A stretch of 64,000 nucleotides of DNA. Origin: Isoetes taiwanensis. Taxonomy: Eukaryota > Streptophyta > Lycopodiopsida > Isoetales > Isoetaceae. The first letter of the stretch is position 1. Every line of letters starts with the position of its first letter. The stretch lies in contig JAJEKV010000017.1 in NCBI GenBank assembly GCA_021234155.1, positions 18,920,372 through 18,984,371 on the forward strand, written 5' to 3'. Below are positions 1 through 10,489 of this stretch, in pieces. The position numbers and the translations under genes were made by a program. The notes under the pieces were generated by a model. It was given only the letters and a program-made list of their open reading frames with translations, ran no database searches and had not been told where the DNA came from.

Positions 1-344
1 ATTGAATGGGAATAAGTGTGTTCTGTATTTGTTGTCATGTGCTATGCTAATATGTGGTGCGTCATGTGGTATGGTGATAAAATAAGAGTTAGCATCTTAT
101 GCAGTAGCAATACTGTAGTTTTAACATTTTAGGTAGTATGTAGTTGGTAGGATGTGATGTTGCATAGTGTAAATATTGTGAGATGATTCTTCTTATCATA
201 GTGTTGAGAGATGCAGCAATAAGAACGCGTGGTATGAAGAGGCAGCATAGTCTGTGTGTTGGTCTAATGTGGGTGGAATATATTATAAATTAATGTGATG
301 GATTGACATGTTTGTGTTATGTGAGGCTAATATAATGTTATATA
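1..344. other. Non-coding, nothing recognised
   Basis: AT-rich sequence with many short ATG and TGTG words but no open frame of note and no element ends. It grades into the repetitive stretch that follows. Confidence 0.5.
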
Positions 345-565
345 GCATCACAAGTATGGTGGCAATTTATGATGTCAAATATGATGAGTTGTTTTACGAG
401 GCAGATAGGATGACAAGTATGATGTCAAATATGGTGTGTTGTAGCAAGGTTGGTATGATGAACAACGTGATGGCAAATATGATGTGTGGTCTCGTGTTGT
501 GTGCTGATATGTGGTGTTGTTGTATGATGGCAAATGTGATGTATATCGAGTTGTGTTATGATACA
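345..565. repeat. Degenerate ATGATG-type minisatellite
   Basis: Words such as TATGATGTCAAATATGATG and ATGATGGCAAATATGATG recur at irregular 20-50 bp spacing. Open frames on both strands here (Met/Cys-rich on one, Thr/His-rich on the other) are by-products of the repeat and were not called as genes. Confidence 0.5.
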
Positions 566-589
566 ACTCACTAACACATGTCTCTTACA

Positions 590-923
590 TGTCAAGGTTG
601 CACCAAGAAAGGGAGAGAAGGGGATGCACACCAATATCCGAGAGCGCAAGCTCCCAAAACAAAGCAAAAAGGAATTGTATTCAATGCTCTGTATCAATAC
701 ATGAAGTACAATGATATAAACAAAACGGTGATACTAAGAATAGTATTAGCCGTTCACCCACCGCCCACTAATAACAGCCGTTACTTAGTTAGGTCGGTGC
801 TCGATCTTGATAAAGTCTGACTGTTTGCTTCGGCAAGACTTTCTCGGCAAAGACCACCTTGAAGTCTTTGTCGATCTTTGTCAAAGCGAAAAGATGGTGA
901 TCTCGATATCATATATCTCGACA
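590..923 (-). repeat. 3' LTR of the gag-only element
   Basis: Read on the minus strand it starts TGTCGAGATATATG and ends GGTTGCAACC-side with TTGACA. About 210 bp at the R/U5 end match the other LTR with only a handful of differences. The block at about 797-885 is strongly diverged from its partner. Confidence 0.85.
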
Positions 924-932
924 CTCCTCCTT
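924..932 (-). other. Polypurine tract
   Basis: AAGGAGGAG on the minus strand directly abuts the TGTCGAG start of the 3' LTR, the expected position for priming of second-strand synthesis. Confidence 0.7.
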
Positions 933-1007
933 GATGAGAGATCGACATCTCCATGCTCAGCCTCCTCCTCCTGGAGATAAGATCTGAATCTTGGTCTAGA
1001 CTGTCAC

Positions 1008-2537
1008 TTAATCAGGATCATCTGAAAAGCTCAAAAGCCAAGTTTGCATGAAGAGATCAGCTCTATTCTCTCTGATAGGTAAATAGACCTGTTGATCAAC
1101 CACTCTATCAGGAACAGTAAGTCGATAGAGGTTGTCTTTGATATCCATTGTTTTGCCAAGAGGAACATGAAAACTATTTTCATGCATAGCCTCAATATAG
1201 GCAATAGAAGTATCAAAGATGATTACTCCGTTGTTAAGGCTTATGGATTCAATAACCACAAATGCAGCTACTCCAACAATGCTAGGTCGAAATTCTCCAT
1301 GAAAATCAAACCTTAGTACCTTCGCTTGACCTTGATCAAGTGTTGCTAGAAGTAAAGAGTCAACTGCTCCTCCTTGCTTTAGAATCATGATCATATATGA
1401 TGCATATTCAACTTCTTCACAATCAAGTGAATTAAGATCTCCTCCTTGATCTAGAAACAGAAAAGAGTTGAGTGCCATAACAGGTGCTGGAAGTGTTGGG
1501 AGTGCTGTAAGTGCTGAAAGCTTCTGTAATCCGAACAGAAAAATCAGTTGATCAGGTGTTAGAACCTGAGTGCGTCCTCGCATAAATGCCACCAAAGTAT
1601 CAGAAATGAATGCCACTTGATGAAGTGTTGCCACATTGCCTGAAAATGGGGAGACAAAGGCCACATCAAGATATCCTAGCTCAATGGCTGAGGTATCTAT
1701 TAAAACCTGCTTGGAAGGTGCTGGAATATCAGAAATTGACATCCATTTATTGGGTGCTACTACATCATCTGATATCCAGAAAGTAGAAGGATCTAAATCC
1801 ACTACTTCATGCTTAATAGGAAGAGATAATCTGCTGCCAATGTGCTTCTCCTCCTCGTCGTGCTCATCCCCATTTAGGGTAGATTGAGTCTTTGAATGCC
1901 CTGCTGCAAAGAGAGTGGCATGATCATCTTTACCTGCATCTTGCCTCATCATGATCTCCTCCTTAATAGAAGCGATTACTTGATGGAAGCCCATATCTTT
2001 GTCTTGCATAAAGCTGCTGCACAAAGAATCAAATGCATGAGGTAATGACCTGAGTGAGAAAAATAGCTGCATCGACTGTGAGATCTGATGCTCTTCTCCA
2101 AAAGCTTCAATCTGCTGGAAGGCGTGCTTCATGTGATCTGAGAACTCGTCAAGACTTTCAGCAGTCTCGTCCCAGCACATATCCATCACCTCTGCATACA
2201 AGTGCCCAATCTTATGGGTCTTTTGGTCATGCTTCTCAATGAGAGCATGCCACAAATCGTGGCTGTTCTCTTGCTGGAACTCATCAAGGATAGAGTCAGC
2301 TAAGGAGAGCCCGATATATGCCATCGCCTTGTCATCTCGGCGCTGCCAAGCATGCAAATCAGCAATATTCTTGGCATCCGGTGCAGGTTCTTGGCCATTG
2401 ACAATTCCCCAAACTCCTTCATTCTTGAGAATGAAGATCATTCCGCTTTTCCATTGCTGGAAACCTGTGCCGTCAAAGATTTGAATCGCATGACCGCCAG
2501 GGAAGGTAATCTGGTTGTAGCTTGCATCCTTCTCCAT
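1008..2537 (-). CDS. Copia-type Gag with fused pol remnants
   Basis: Intact 509-codon ORF starting 39 nt after the primer-binding site. Residues about 1-220 are a typical Ty1/copia Gag (UBN2/DUF4219-like): FDGTGFQQWK near the start, VWGIVNG, then LWHALIEKH, and a long helical capsid-like part ending near EEIMMRQ. I see no CCHC zinc knuckle. The second half carries scraps that look pol-derived: FWISDDV where a copia protease would have WI-DSGA, KVLRFDFHGEF resembling the integrase LRSDNGGEF, and ENRADLF resembling the end of RNase H (ENPAD-FTK). Reverse transcriptase is absent. Its likely job is to form particles for a non-autonomous element. The absence of stops suggests recent activity or selection. 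Confidence 0.8.
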   Translation of the reverse strand: MEKDASYNQITFPGGHAIQIFDGTGFQQWKSGMIFILKNEGVWGIVNGQEPAPDAKNIADLHAWQRRDDKAMAYIGLSLADSILDEFQQENSHDLWHALIEKHDQKTHKIGHLYAEVMDMCWDETAESLDEFSDHMKHAFQQIEAFGEEHQISQSMQLFFSLRSLPHAFDSLCSSFMQDKDMGFHQVIASIKEEIMMRQDAGKDDHATLFAAGHSKTQSTLNGDEHDEEEKHIGSRLSLPIKHEVVDLDPSTFWISDDVVAPNKWMSISDIPAPSKQVLIDTSAIELGYLDVAFVSPFSGNVATLHQVAFISDTLVAFMRGRTQVLTPDQLIFLFGLQKLSALTALPTLPAPVMALNSFLFLDQGGDLNSLDCEEVEYASYMIMILKQGGAVDSLLLATLDQGQAKVLRFDFHGEFRPSIVGVAAFVVIESISLNNGVIIFDTSIAYIEAMHENSFHVPLGKTMDIKDNLYRLTVPDRVVDQQVYLPIRENRADLFMQTWLLSFSDDPD

Positions 2538-2575
2538 TGCTGTGTTGATCTTGAATCAATCTCAGCACACCTAGT

Positions 2576-2587
2576 GCTCTGATACCA
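2576..2587 (-). other. tRNA-iMet primer-binding site
   Basis: TGGTATCAGAGC on the minus strand, complementary to the 3' end of plant initiator tRNA-Met, directly after the 5' LTR. This fixes the element's orientation. Confidence 0.85.
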
Positions 2588-2917
2588 TGTCAAGGTTGCA
2601 CCAAGAAAGGGAGAGAAGGGGATGCACACCAATATCCGAGAGCGCAAGCTCCCAAAACAAAGGCAAAATGGAATTGTATTCAATGCTTTGTATCAATACA
2701 TGAAGTACAATGATATAAACAAAATGGTGATACTAAGAATAGTATTAGCCGTTCACCCACCGCCCACTAATAACAGTCGTTACTTAGTTAGGTCGGTGCT
2801 CAGTGCTGATAAGGTGCTGACTCTGTTCAGTTCAGCACTTTCTCAGCACCACTGTGCTGAGTGCTGTCAGTGCTGTCAAGCAGCAAGATGGTGATCTCGA
2901 TATCATATATCTCGACA
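2588..2917 (-). repeat. 5' LTR of the gag-only element
   Basis: Ends TG...CA like its partner. The variable block (about 2796-2875) is built from repeated AGTGCTG/CAGCAC words, whereas the 3' LTR has GTCTT/AAGAC words at the corresponding places. Confidence 0.85.
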
Positions 2918-2924
2918 CAGACTT

Positions 2925-3930
2925 TCGCAACTTATTAAATACATGGCATCAATCTACAGAACAGGCTCTAACAGCTACTAAAGCCAAACTTCAATATGGA
3001 ATCAGCGAAAACTCAAAAGGCAAATTGAACTTCTTGAACTTGAAAAGGGAAAGGTCAAGCTTGAAATCAAGAAAAATGAAGATGTCATGAAGAAGCAACT
3101 TGAAACCATAGTAGGTATCATGTACATTAATAGGTTGAAGGAGAAGGATCTTAATGAAAGAATCTTACCTAGCATTTTTTGAAGAAGGAGATGGATGATG
3201 TGGCCCAAATTTCAGAGATTTGTTGTGCATGGAGGGGGATGGAAGTCCTTTTCCTTTTGATCCAGCATTGCCACCTCTACCACTAGCAATAGAAGTAGAA
3301 AGAGACATAGGCTGTCCCTATTGTGGACGATCCTTTCAGTGGCAGGGGCGACCTTTGCCTATTGTGTTAGCTGAATGCAATCACCAGTATCATATTCCAT
3401 GTTTGAGCTATCATTTAAGGTAATCATTAGGCTGTTATAGTTCAAGATCTCCTTTCAATTCTGGAATTACACTGTTATTCATGTGCTGTTGCAAGCATAC
3501 AAGGAAGTGTTATTATTGCAAATGTCAACACATTATGTCCTCCCCATGGTTGTGTACTTTTGGTGGCAACGAGTTTGCACAAGAACATGAAAAAAACTAT
3601 GAAAAAGCATCCAAGTATGTGACAGCAGCAGAAAAGAGAGAACAACCCAGGGGTAAGACAGTCAAGTTATAGCTTTGTTATTTTACTTACACACTAGCTT
3701 GATGACTGTTGAATTTGCAGTTGACTCAGAAGCAACATAAGCAGATGTGAAGGAGAAGGCACCAACTTATGACCATGTATCTAAAGGTAGTACTATTTTG
3801 ATCCATGATTAATATTGTCCGGCAATGATGTCTAAATTATATATATGTCTCATACAGTTGTACCAGTAGAATGCTACAATATGAAAGAGAATAATGAACC
3901 AGACCAGGATTCCTTAGCGGCAGGTAAGAA
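2925..3930 (+). pseudogene. Decayed multi-exon gene, coiled coil plus RING-like cysteines
   Basis: Several open stretches are separated by plausible plant introns (donors near 3420, 3651, 3788 and 3923; acceptors near 3720, 3856 and 3990). The first (about 3010-3120) reads as a Lys/Glu-rich coiled coil. The second (3220-3423, 67 codons) has CPYCGRSF, then CNHQYHIPC, the spacing of a RING or zinc-ribbon half. The third (3481-3672) continues with a Cys-rich run (CCCKHTRKCYYCKC) and a charged helix. In-frame stops interrupt the 3721 segment. It may be the 5' part of the gene whose phosphatase end lies at 4270-4896, as strand and spacing agree. The product is not identified. Confidence 0.35.
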
Positions 3931-4269
3931 TATTTGCTTAAAACTTGTCGTCACATTTTTTTGGTCAAGTAATATTGGGTGATTTCAAGCAAGTGCAGTT
4001 GCTGCCAAGAGTAACACAGTGTTGCTGAATCTGAAGATCATGCAGTGATTGAAAAGGTGGAAATGAAAAGAACAAAGCTGATGAAATCAGAGAGCAGAAA
4101 GCATCATGTTGGTGGTTGTGAGTGCAAGCAGTCAATTTTTGAAACTGTTTCAATATTTGAAAGTTTTCAACTGTTATATTTGTGCAAGGAAGTCTTTCTC
4201 TGTAACCACTCCTTCAAAAGTGCAAGTTCCTGAAGCAGAAGTGTCATCGAGCCCTGTGCCTCCACCTCT

Positions 4270-4896
4270 TGTTAGGAGAACATAATTTCTCATTATTTTT
4301 TACTTCAACGGTGTTGTTGGTAGGTTGTATGATAAGAATGAGCTTATACCATCAGCCAAGGAACCTGATATTATCTTGCGGCGGCTGAACAAGCAGAAGA
4401 CTATCATTTTAAGGCCGGACTTTAGAGAGTTTATGCCTTGGTGCCTCGATAACTTCGTGGCGCATTATGGTCTAGCATGTCATCAAAACATGCATCTAGT
4501 TTGCAGTCATGGCACATCAAACTTTGCTTCATAGTTTCTATTTGTATGGAACCAAGATGAAAGCACGAATATAGGGTTGTCGATCAAGAATAAGCCCATT
4601 TTCTTGAAGGAATTGAGTAAGATTTACCGTGCATTCCCAAGGTTTGGGGTTGAGAATACCCCGCCCATTGACGACAGCAGGTACAAGTCATATTACAATG
4701 AGAAAAAAACATCTTCGATCCAAGTACAGTTGATGGTCAAATGTTGAATACTACATTAAAGGATTGGCTGACAGAGCTACTTAAGGGGAACATTGTTCCT
4801 AGCTATGTTGAGGGTAACCCAATGTATAATGTGTGTGACATAGAAATGTCTCAAAAAGTTTTAAAGTTGTTGGATAGATACAGGAAGAAAAAGTGA
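4270..4896 (+). pseudogene. FCP1/NIF-type HAD phosphatase pseudogene
   Basis: The reading resembles the plant NLI-interacting-factor/small-CTD-phosphatase branch of the HAD superfamily. Recognisable pieces in order are NGVVGRLYDKNE (usual NGVLVGR-YDKN), RPDFREFMPWCLDNF (usual RP---FL--C--F), FVWNQDEST (usual FVWDQ-ECT), LKELSKIYRAFPRFG (usual KDLSKVF), then IDDSRYKS (usual IDDEPYKA), ending in VLKLLDRYRKKK and a stop at about 4896. It is broken: the DxDxT nucleophile region reads FYFNG instead of a DLNG type, a TAG stop lies near 4534, and at least two frameshifts are needed (near 4460 and 4708). Introns are apparently retained, so it is not a processed copy. Confidence 0.6.
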
Positions 4897-6000
4897 TCAA
4901 AACATGATTTGTGACATTGATTGCAATGAATAAAACTTTGTTGTTAAGTTTTGACTTTTTGGTACTGTTGTCTTCAAGTTCTTATGCTATGGATGCTGTT
5001 TGTGAATACATGTTTGTTTTCCGCCTAAAGATCTAAGAAGATGGAGCGGGTTGTCATTACTGATAAAGCTTCCGTTGGATGTATTTGATGGTAGCAAAAA
5101 ACTTGTTACCATCGGAACATCAGGAGCAAGCATTCTAGACAAGACCATAAATCTTGAAGGAAATGTGAAACAAAGCTTTAGATGAATAACAAAAGCCAGT
5201 GTTGCAGTGTCTATTATAGATTTTGATGATGCCATAGCGATTGCAGCTAGCCAAAAACATATTAGGGATATATATTTTTCCAAATGTTTCACCAAAACAT
5301 GGGGCTTAATGAGCCTGTTAACAATAGAATCGTACTGGGAATAAGTCAAAATCCTAAAATTGCAAAGGATATAAACCAAAAGCGTGTTGGAATAGCCTAT
5401 CATGCCTTGCCTCTGCCAAAGCATCGAGCTTTTTCTTCTCTGTTCATGGCTCGAACATTCTCTTCTCTGTTCATGGCCGCTACCAAACAAATGCTATTAT
5501 GGCTCCTTAACTATTTTCTATATTAGGACCTTAGGCCAAAAAGCCACCCAAGCATTTAGCACTCTTAAACCTTTTCCATATTATTGCAAATCATACATAA
5601 CATACTAGCAAATGGTTTTTATATGAATCCAAGTACCATTGACAAAAAAGCAACGTACCTTAGATAATATGGAGCCCACATTCCATTAGGCACATGGTTG
5701 GGAGCATAAACCATAGTAAACGTTGCATGCAAAGCTCCTTTGCATGTTAACTACCACACGCCAAGCATGCATTAAAGGAAAATACATGCATAAGTTCTAA
5801 GAGGTCTATAACCTTTATTTGTAATCTATACATCAAGTATAATATTGCCACTTGTGATCATGTGCACAAGAGATCTATGTATCATAATTGACTGTCCAAG
5901 CAAAATTGCTTAATTGACGCAAAATAGCTTGATTAATATAAAAAACAAAAAAAAATAAAAAATACCAACTGCCATTTTAGAATGAAGCATATAGAGATAC
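4897..6000. other. No supported gene
   Basis: AT-rich. Open frames up to 167 codons exist on the minus strand (4987-5490) but show no recognisable domain or splice context. The tract before 6000 is A-rich. It probably contains unrecognisable upstream parts of the copia element ending at 6168. Confidence 0.4.
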
Positions 6001-6168
6001 ATCATCATTTCATAAGAGATGAAGTGGAGAAGGGATAAATTGAAGTGAAATACGTCCCAACAAATTTGCAACAGACCGATATAATTATAAAAGTGTTAAC
6101 AGAGCCCAAGTTGATCTTGACGAAAAAAGAAGTGGGTGTCTTGGATTCTACAGGCTGAGGGGGGGATT
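6001..6168 (+). mobile_element. Copia RNase H C-terminus and polypurine tract
   Basis: The plus strand reads HHFIRDEVEKG, then VKYVPTNLQQTDI and LTEPKL, the standard end of a copia RNase H (HFIRE-VE-G, YV-T--Q-ADI-TK-L), with a stop after VEKG. The purine-rich tract TGAGGGGGGGATTG follows at once, as usual before a 3' LTR. The rest of the element upstream is lost or unrecognisable. Confidence 0.7.
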
Positions 6169-6480
6169 GTAGATGCGCAGCTTGGACTATACTCCACGTG
6201 GAGCAATCTATATTGACCAGATGAACAACCAATGAAGATTGAAGATCAACCGACGTTAGGGACTCAGTTCAATATAGGAAAAAGCAACGGACCAAAAAAT
6301 ATAGCCTGAAGGAAAAGGAGTCGGCAGTCGCTTTTGGGCGTGGAGAATTCAAAAGCCTCAATTAGGATCTGGTTTAGATGAATCTATTTGATTGGAAGCA
6401 GGCGAGTGTTGCAGATCAGAACAAAATTTCTAGCTTGGGCTGTCGGGGAAAAGATGTCTGTATTGCCTGTGAATTTCAAC
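6169..6480 (+). repeat. Probable copia 3' LTR (partial)
   Basis: Begins TGTAGATGCGCAGC right after the polypurine tract. An AGCTTGGGCTGTCGG word near 6430 recurs at about 60393, just before the primer-binding site of the copia element at 60.4 kb, so the two elements probably belong to one family. The 3' boundary is not resolved. Confidence 0.5.
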
Positions 6481-7104
6481 ACTTGCCAGTGATATACGAC
6501 ACAAGGATACAGTGCAACAACACGAAAGAAGGTTGTGCACAAGCAATTATATGTCATAGGAGGAAATCCATTGGTGCAAGCATTCAACCAAAATACAACA
6601 AATCCTACACTACCAAAATTTGAGGCGATTTGCAGTATTTTGATTAATGTCCCTTTAACGATTCACTACTAAAAGAACCCATAATTGTGAAGTAGATCAA
6701 TATCTTTAACCATTGTTTTGAGCCCATCCGGTCAATGGATATAAAAAAAACTAATTTAATGTTGTCAACTATGAAATTATACAATAACCAAGAATAGCTC
6801 GACATAAGAGTTGTTGCTGGAGCTTCTGAATGCATGACAGAGCCCCGGGACCCCCATGTATTGCTCACGCTCTTCCAGGCATAGCAGAGCCACCAATCTC
6901 TCTACTTGCATACTAATTATACCCTTACCCTACAAACCTACAGAACACAAAACAAATGCCAAGTAACAGAAGGAGAAATATAGTGGATGAAATTGCACTT
7001 TGGTTCAACCATAGACCACAGACACCGATCTAAATACACTACTACCCTTCTAGACTCCAAAAGACAAGAATAAAAATGATCATGTCCTTCATGGACTCTG
7101 TAAT
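6481..7104. other. No supported gene
   Basis: Short open frames only (up to 81 codons), no recognisable protein and no clear repeat structure. Confidence 0.4.
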
Positions 7105-7703
7105 TGCACAATATTACATGCACCCCTACACCATCCTTAAGGCCCCGAAGGGGCCAACATTTTTTTTAGTTAACATAAACCATTAACATACAACTACTAT
7201 TAACATTGTTAACATAAACCATTGCATTTGACACATTTAAATTAAAATCCCCCTTAAACCCCCTTTGGTTTGGGTGCATATTCACACGGGGGGTTACTCC
7301 GGGCAACGAGAGCTGTCGGATGGGCATATTTGCCCTTTATTCCAAGATCTGGACCGTACATAGCGATCCTCGTTTGTGGGGTATGCATGTACAAGTTTTT
7401 ATATACTGTATATTAAGGTTTGCAAAATACTATAAGGTTTAAGAGAATGTACTTAATGGTGTTAATTTTGTACATGTATTGTAAATTTTTTGGGCTCTCA
7501 TTTGCCCTAATGTAACCCCCTGTGAATATGCACCCAAAACCAAAGGGGGTTTAAGGGGGATTTTAATTTAAATGTGTCAAATGCAATGGTTTATGTTAAC
7601 AATGTTAATAGTAGTTGTATGTTAATGGTTTATGTTAACTAAAAAAAATGTTGGCCCCTTCGGGGCCTTAAGGATGGTGTAGGGGTGCATGTAATATTGT
7701 GCA
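7105..7703. mobile_element. 600-bp foldback/MITE with about 190-bp inverted arms
   Basis: The left arm begins TGCACAATATTACATGCACC and the right arm ends with its reverse complement. Pairing continues through AAGGCCCCGAAGGGGCC, AGTTAACATAAACCATT and CCCCTTTGGTT to about 7299 and 7497. The 200-bp centre is unpaired and has no coding capacity. GTTAACATAAACCATT also occurs twice within each arm. A related but more diverged copy lies at about 53279-53582. No convincing target duplication was seen. Confidence 0.85.
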
Positions 7704-8893
7704 TGGAGTTTCCTTAGTGCATGTAATATTGTACATATAATATATAATATCTGTGCATGGAGATTCCTTAGTGCATATGAACCATAATAGAGACCAAATC
7801 TGAAAGGAACAAGTGCAGCAACAAAACTAAGAATTTAGAAACATGCTAACAATGACAAGACGACCATCATGGAAAATAAATGATACCTACCTTCTTCAAG
7901 CTACATATACTGCATACAATTGGATATACTGGATACAATTGGTTACCCAAGACAATATGTACTAAGGATACCGCTTGAAAAACAAAGCATCTTCATGGCT
8001 TTGATGGCTTTGCACATAACCTTGTACTTCCCACAAGAAATGCTTGTACTTCCCACAAGAATATAGTTATTCACTTATCGAGAGCAAAGTTGTAGAAGCC
8101 ACCATTTTAAACACACGTTCTAACATTCGTACAAATTTGCCATTTAGACATAATCACCATACTCGTTTGCTCTCCTAGCCATTTCAAACTTGTATTGTAA
8201 CCCATGAATTAGAACCAAAGATGAACTCGAAGCTCGGTCGCTGTGGCAGCGACTCCAAATTACATTACATTATCGACACTCACCGGAGATGTAAGAATTT
8301 AATGGCTTCACATGTTTCTAAAGCATCGCTTTTGTGAAATTCTGTTTGGTGCATCTTGCCATTTGCGAACCATCTCAGTACTCTTAATTTCTGCAATTGT
8401 TAGAGATTGTCCTCCCATACTAGAATGTTTCTTAAAGTTACTCGATTCTCTTGGACTCTATACAAACCACATATTCTCATTACATGCGGGATGTGGTTCC
8501 AAGTAAAAATAATTCTGATCGAGACTTATCGGTTGCCACTTTGCTAGGTGTCATTTTTTGAAATATGACGCTAGCTTCCTTCACTTATCTGCTTTGCTAG
8601 TATCCTTAATTCAAGGGCCGATTTTCTCGCAAATGCTATATCTAATGCCCGTACATAGTAAGTCATGTTCCTTCCAGACCTGCTCACGCAAAGCCACATA
8701 CTTATTCCAGAGAGCCCCAACTTAGTCTCCGCCAAGAGACTAGGTTATGCCCTCCTCCATGACCAACATACAAACCCGAGCGGTTGAAATAGAGTATGTA
8801 TCCCGATCAGCTCGGCCCCTAAAGAGAAGAGTATGCAAAAAGGGGTACTTAAAATCAAGCATGTCTTCTTACCATGCCTAGCGTGTAGCATGC
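7704..8893. other. No supported gene
   Basis: The first 90 bp repeat the phrase TGCATGTAATATTGT and GTGCATGGAG-TTCCTTAGTGCAT in tandem, apparently duplicated from the MITE edge. The rest is AT-rich with only short open frames. Confidence 0.4.
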
Positions 8894-9120
8894 TTCGACA
8901 TTTGTTGCCCGCACACTACTTCAAAAATCCATGTGCTCCATCGGACCCACTTCTTGCTTTAATTTCCAAGCATCGGATTGACCTTTTCGCGCCGAAACTT
9001 GGGGCTTCGACATTTGTTTGCATCCGCTTCTTTCGCTTCAAAAATCCATGTGCTCCATCAGACCAGCTTCTTGCTTTAATTTCCAAGCATCGGATTGACG
9101 CACTCGCCAGAACTTGGGGA
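8894..9120. repeat. 112-bp tandem duplication
   Basis: Two copies (8894-9005 and 9006-9120) both start TTCGACATTTGTT, share CAAAAATCCATGTGCTCCAT and TTCCAAGCATCGGATTGAC, and end AACTTGGGG. The duplication creates a 123-codon plus-strand frame and a 72-codon minus frame with internally repeated peptide. I regard both as by-products. Confidence 0.8.
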
Positions 9121-9639
9121 TGCGTAGCTGCCACACAAAATCTCCGACAACTTTATATTAACAAAGAAGATCGCTTCAGAATCTCTTGGAATATAAAGAA
9201 TTGATTGCTAAACAAAATCAAAGCATGCAAGAACAATCGAATCGAATTTTGTAACATACAACCAATCCGCAAATCTGGAACCCTAATATTAACCTAATAT
9301 GAACCAAAACCTAAACTAAAAAAAGTCCCACAACCACACGATTTTGCCTCTTCTTTAAAATCAATGGCTAACAAATGGGTGCACTCTAGAAATACTGTTT
9401 AGTATGTCCACGTGAATACGCCCATGAAATCATATGAAAACCATGCCAAAAAGCGTATAAAATCACAAAAAAAACCCCTGTTATAATGCTACATATTGAT
9501 TCAAACCTTTGAAGTTCTGAAGCTCTCTCAATCCCTATCCAGGCTTTTGATTCCAGCCTCTAAAGTTCTGCAATCATTTATCTCTGTGTAGGCTTTTTGC
9601 AATCGCCTATTTTTGTGTAGATTCGAGCCTCTACAAAAG
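9121..9639. other. No supported gene
   Basis: Non-coding, AT-rich. A GCAATCGCCTATTTTTGTGTAG-like phrase is loosely repeated near 9560-9620. Confidence 0.4.
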
Positions 9640-9960
9640 CATGAAACTGGGGAACTTATGCTAATCACAAAAATAGGGGACTTGCAAGCTCATAGTCGGC
9701 TAAGCTTGTTTGCTAATGCTGCAATCGCCCTGCAAATCTTGAAATCACTGCAAACCTATTATCAATTATTCCCCTCAGCAAAATCATCATTTATTGTTGA
9801 GTATCAGGAACATGCGATAATCAATGTTGTTCAATGTATGCTTATTCATGCTAGCTTAGATAAGTCATTTTGGGCAGAAGCTGTGGCTATTGCTATTTAT
9901 ATGCAAAATCGAACAGTAACTTCTTCTCTGAAAGGCCTAACTCCTTTGCAATTTTTTTTT
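9640..9960 (+). mobile_element. Copia integrase fragment
   Basis: An uninterrupted plus-strand frame carries CMLIHASLDKSFWAEAVAIA followed by NRTVTSSLKGLTPLQF. This is the C-terminal part of a copia integrase core (usual CMLLHAGL-K-FWAEAV-TA, then NR-PT-AL-G-TP). The preceding sequence corresponds to the NGVAERMNRT region but has decayed (EYQEHAIINVV). It stops in a T-rich run at about 9950. Too short to be functional. Confidence 0.7.
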
Positions 9961-10489
9961 TCTTTTCTTTTTTTATTATTATTAGTAATGATGGAGATTT
10001 TTATGCGTAACCTGAGGCAATATGAAGTTTTCAAAGCAGGTTGCTATGACAAAAGTACTATATGACCAAAGCTGGGGCTTTATGCAGATAATGGTATATT
10101 GCCTCCGAGAAAAGATATGATGAAATGTTAGTGGTTAGACTAGGGTTGAAATATTGGACCACTTGATTTTTTACCATTGGGCAACGAGCTGGAGAAATGA
10201 GATAATATGCAAAAGAAAAAGTGAATTTTTTTTAACGTGTATGACTTAGGGTTTCGTTTGTGGCATTTTACAGGGCAAAGAAAATATGTTGTAATGTGCC
10301 GATTGATTCATCTGCATGCATTGGTCATGTTCTGGCCGTACTTATGTTAGTTGGAAGACAGACAAAAAGACCACGTCTCCACGAGTTCTTTTGTTGTCAG
10401 TGTGCCCAAGTTGGGGTGACAATGGTGCATCTTGTAAATAATTATTCTCTTATTTGAAAACGATTCATTTCTCCCCCATTTCCAGCCTA

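Larger units (their letters stand above)
590..2917 (-). mobile_element. Compact gag-only LTR retrotransposon (TR-GAG-like)
   Basis: Two direct repeats of 334 and 330 bp, both ending TG...CA, flank about 1.66 kb of internal DNA. On the minus strand the 5' LTR (2588-2917) is followed directly by a tRNA-iMet primer-binding site (TGGTATCAGAGC). The 3' LTR (590-923) is preceded by the purine tract AAGGAGGAG. The internal region holds one intact 509-codon gag-like ORF and no reverse transcriptase, so the element needs enzymes in trans. This matches the published TR-GAG class of non-autonomous elements. Flanking pentamers (TTACA and CAGAC) do not match, so no target-site duplication is visible. That fits the chimeric LTRs, described under findings. 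Confidence 0.85.

Noticed and set aside
4987-5490. 167-codon minus-strand open frame
   Set aside because: No recognisable domain, unusual composition, no splice or promoter context; likely chance in AT-rich DNA.
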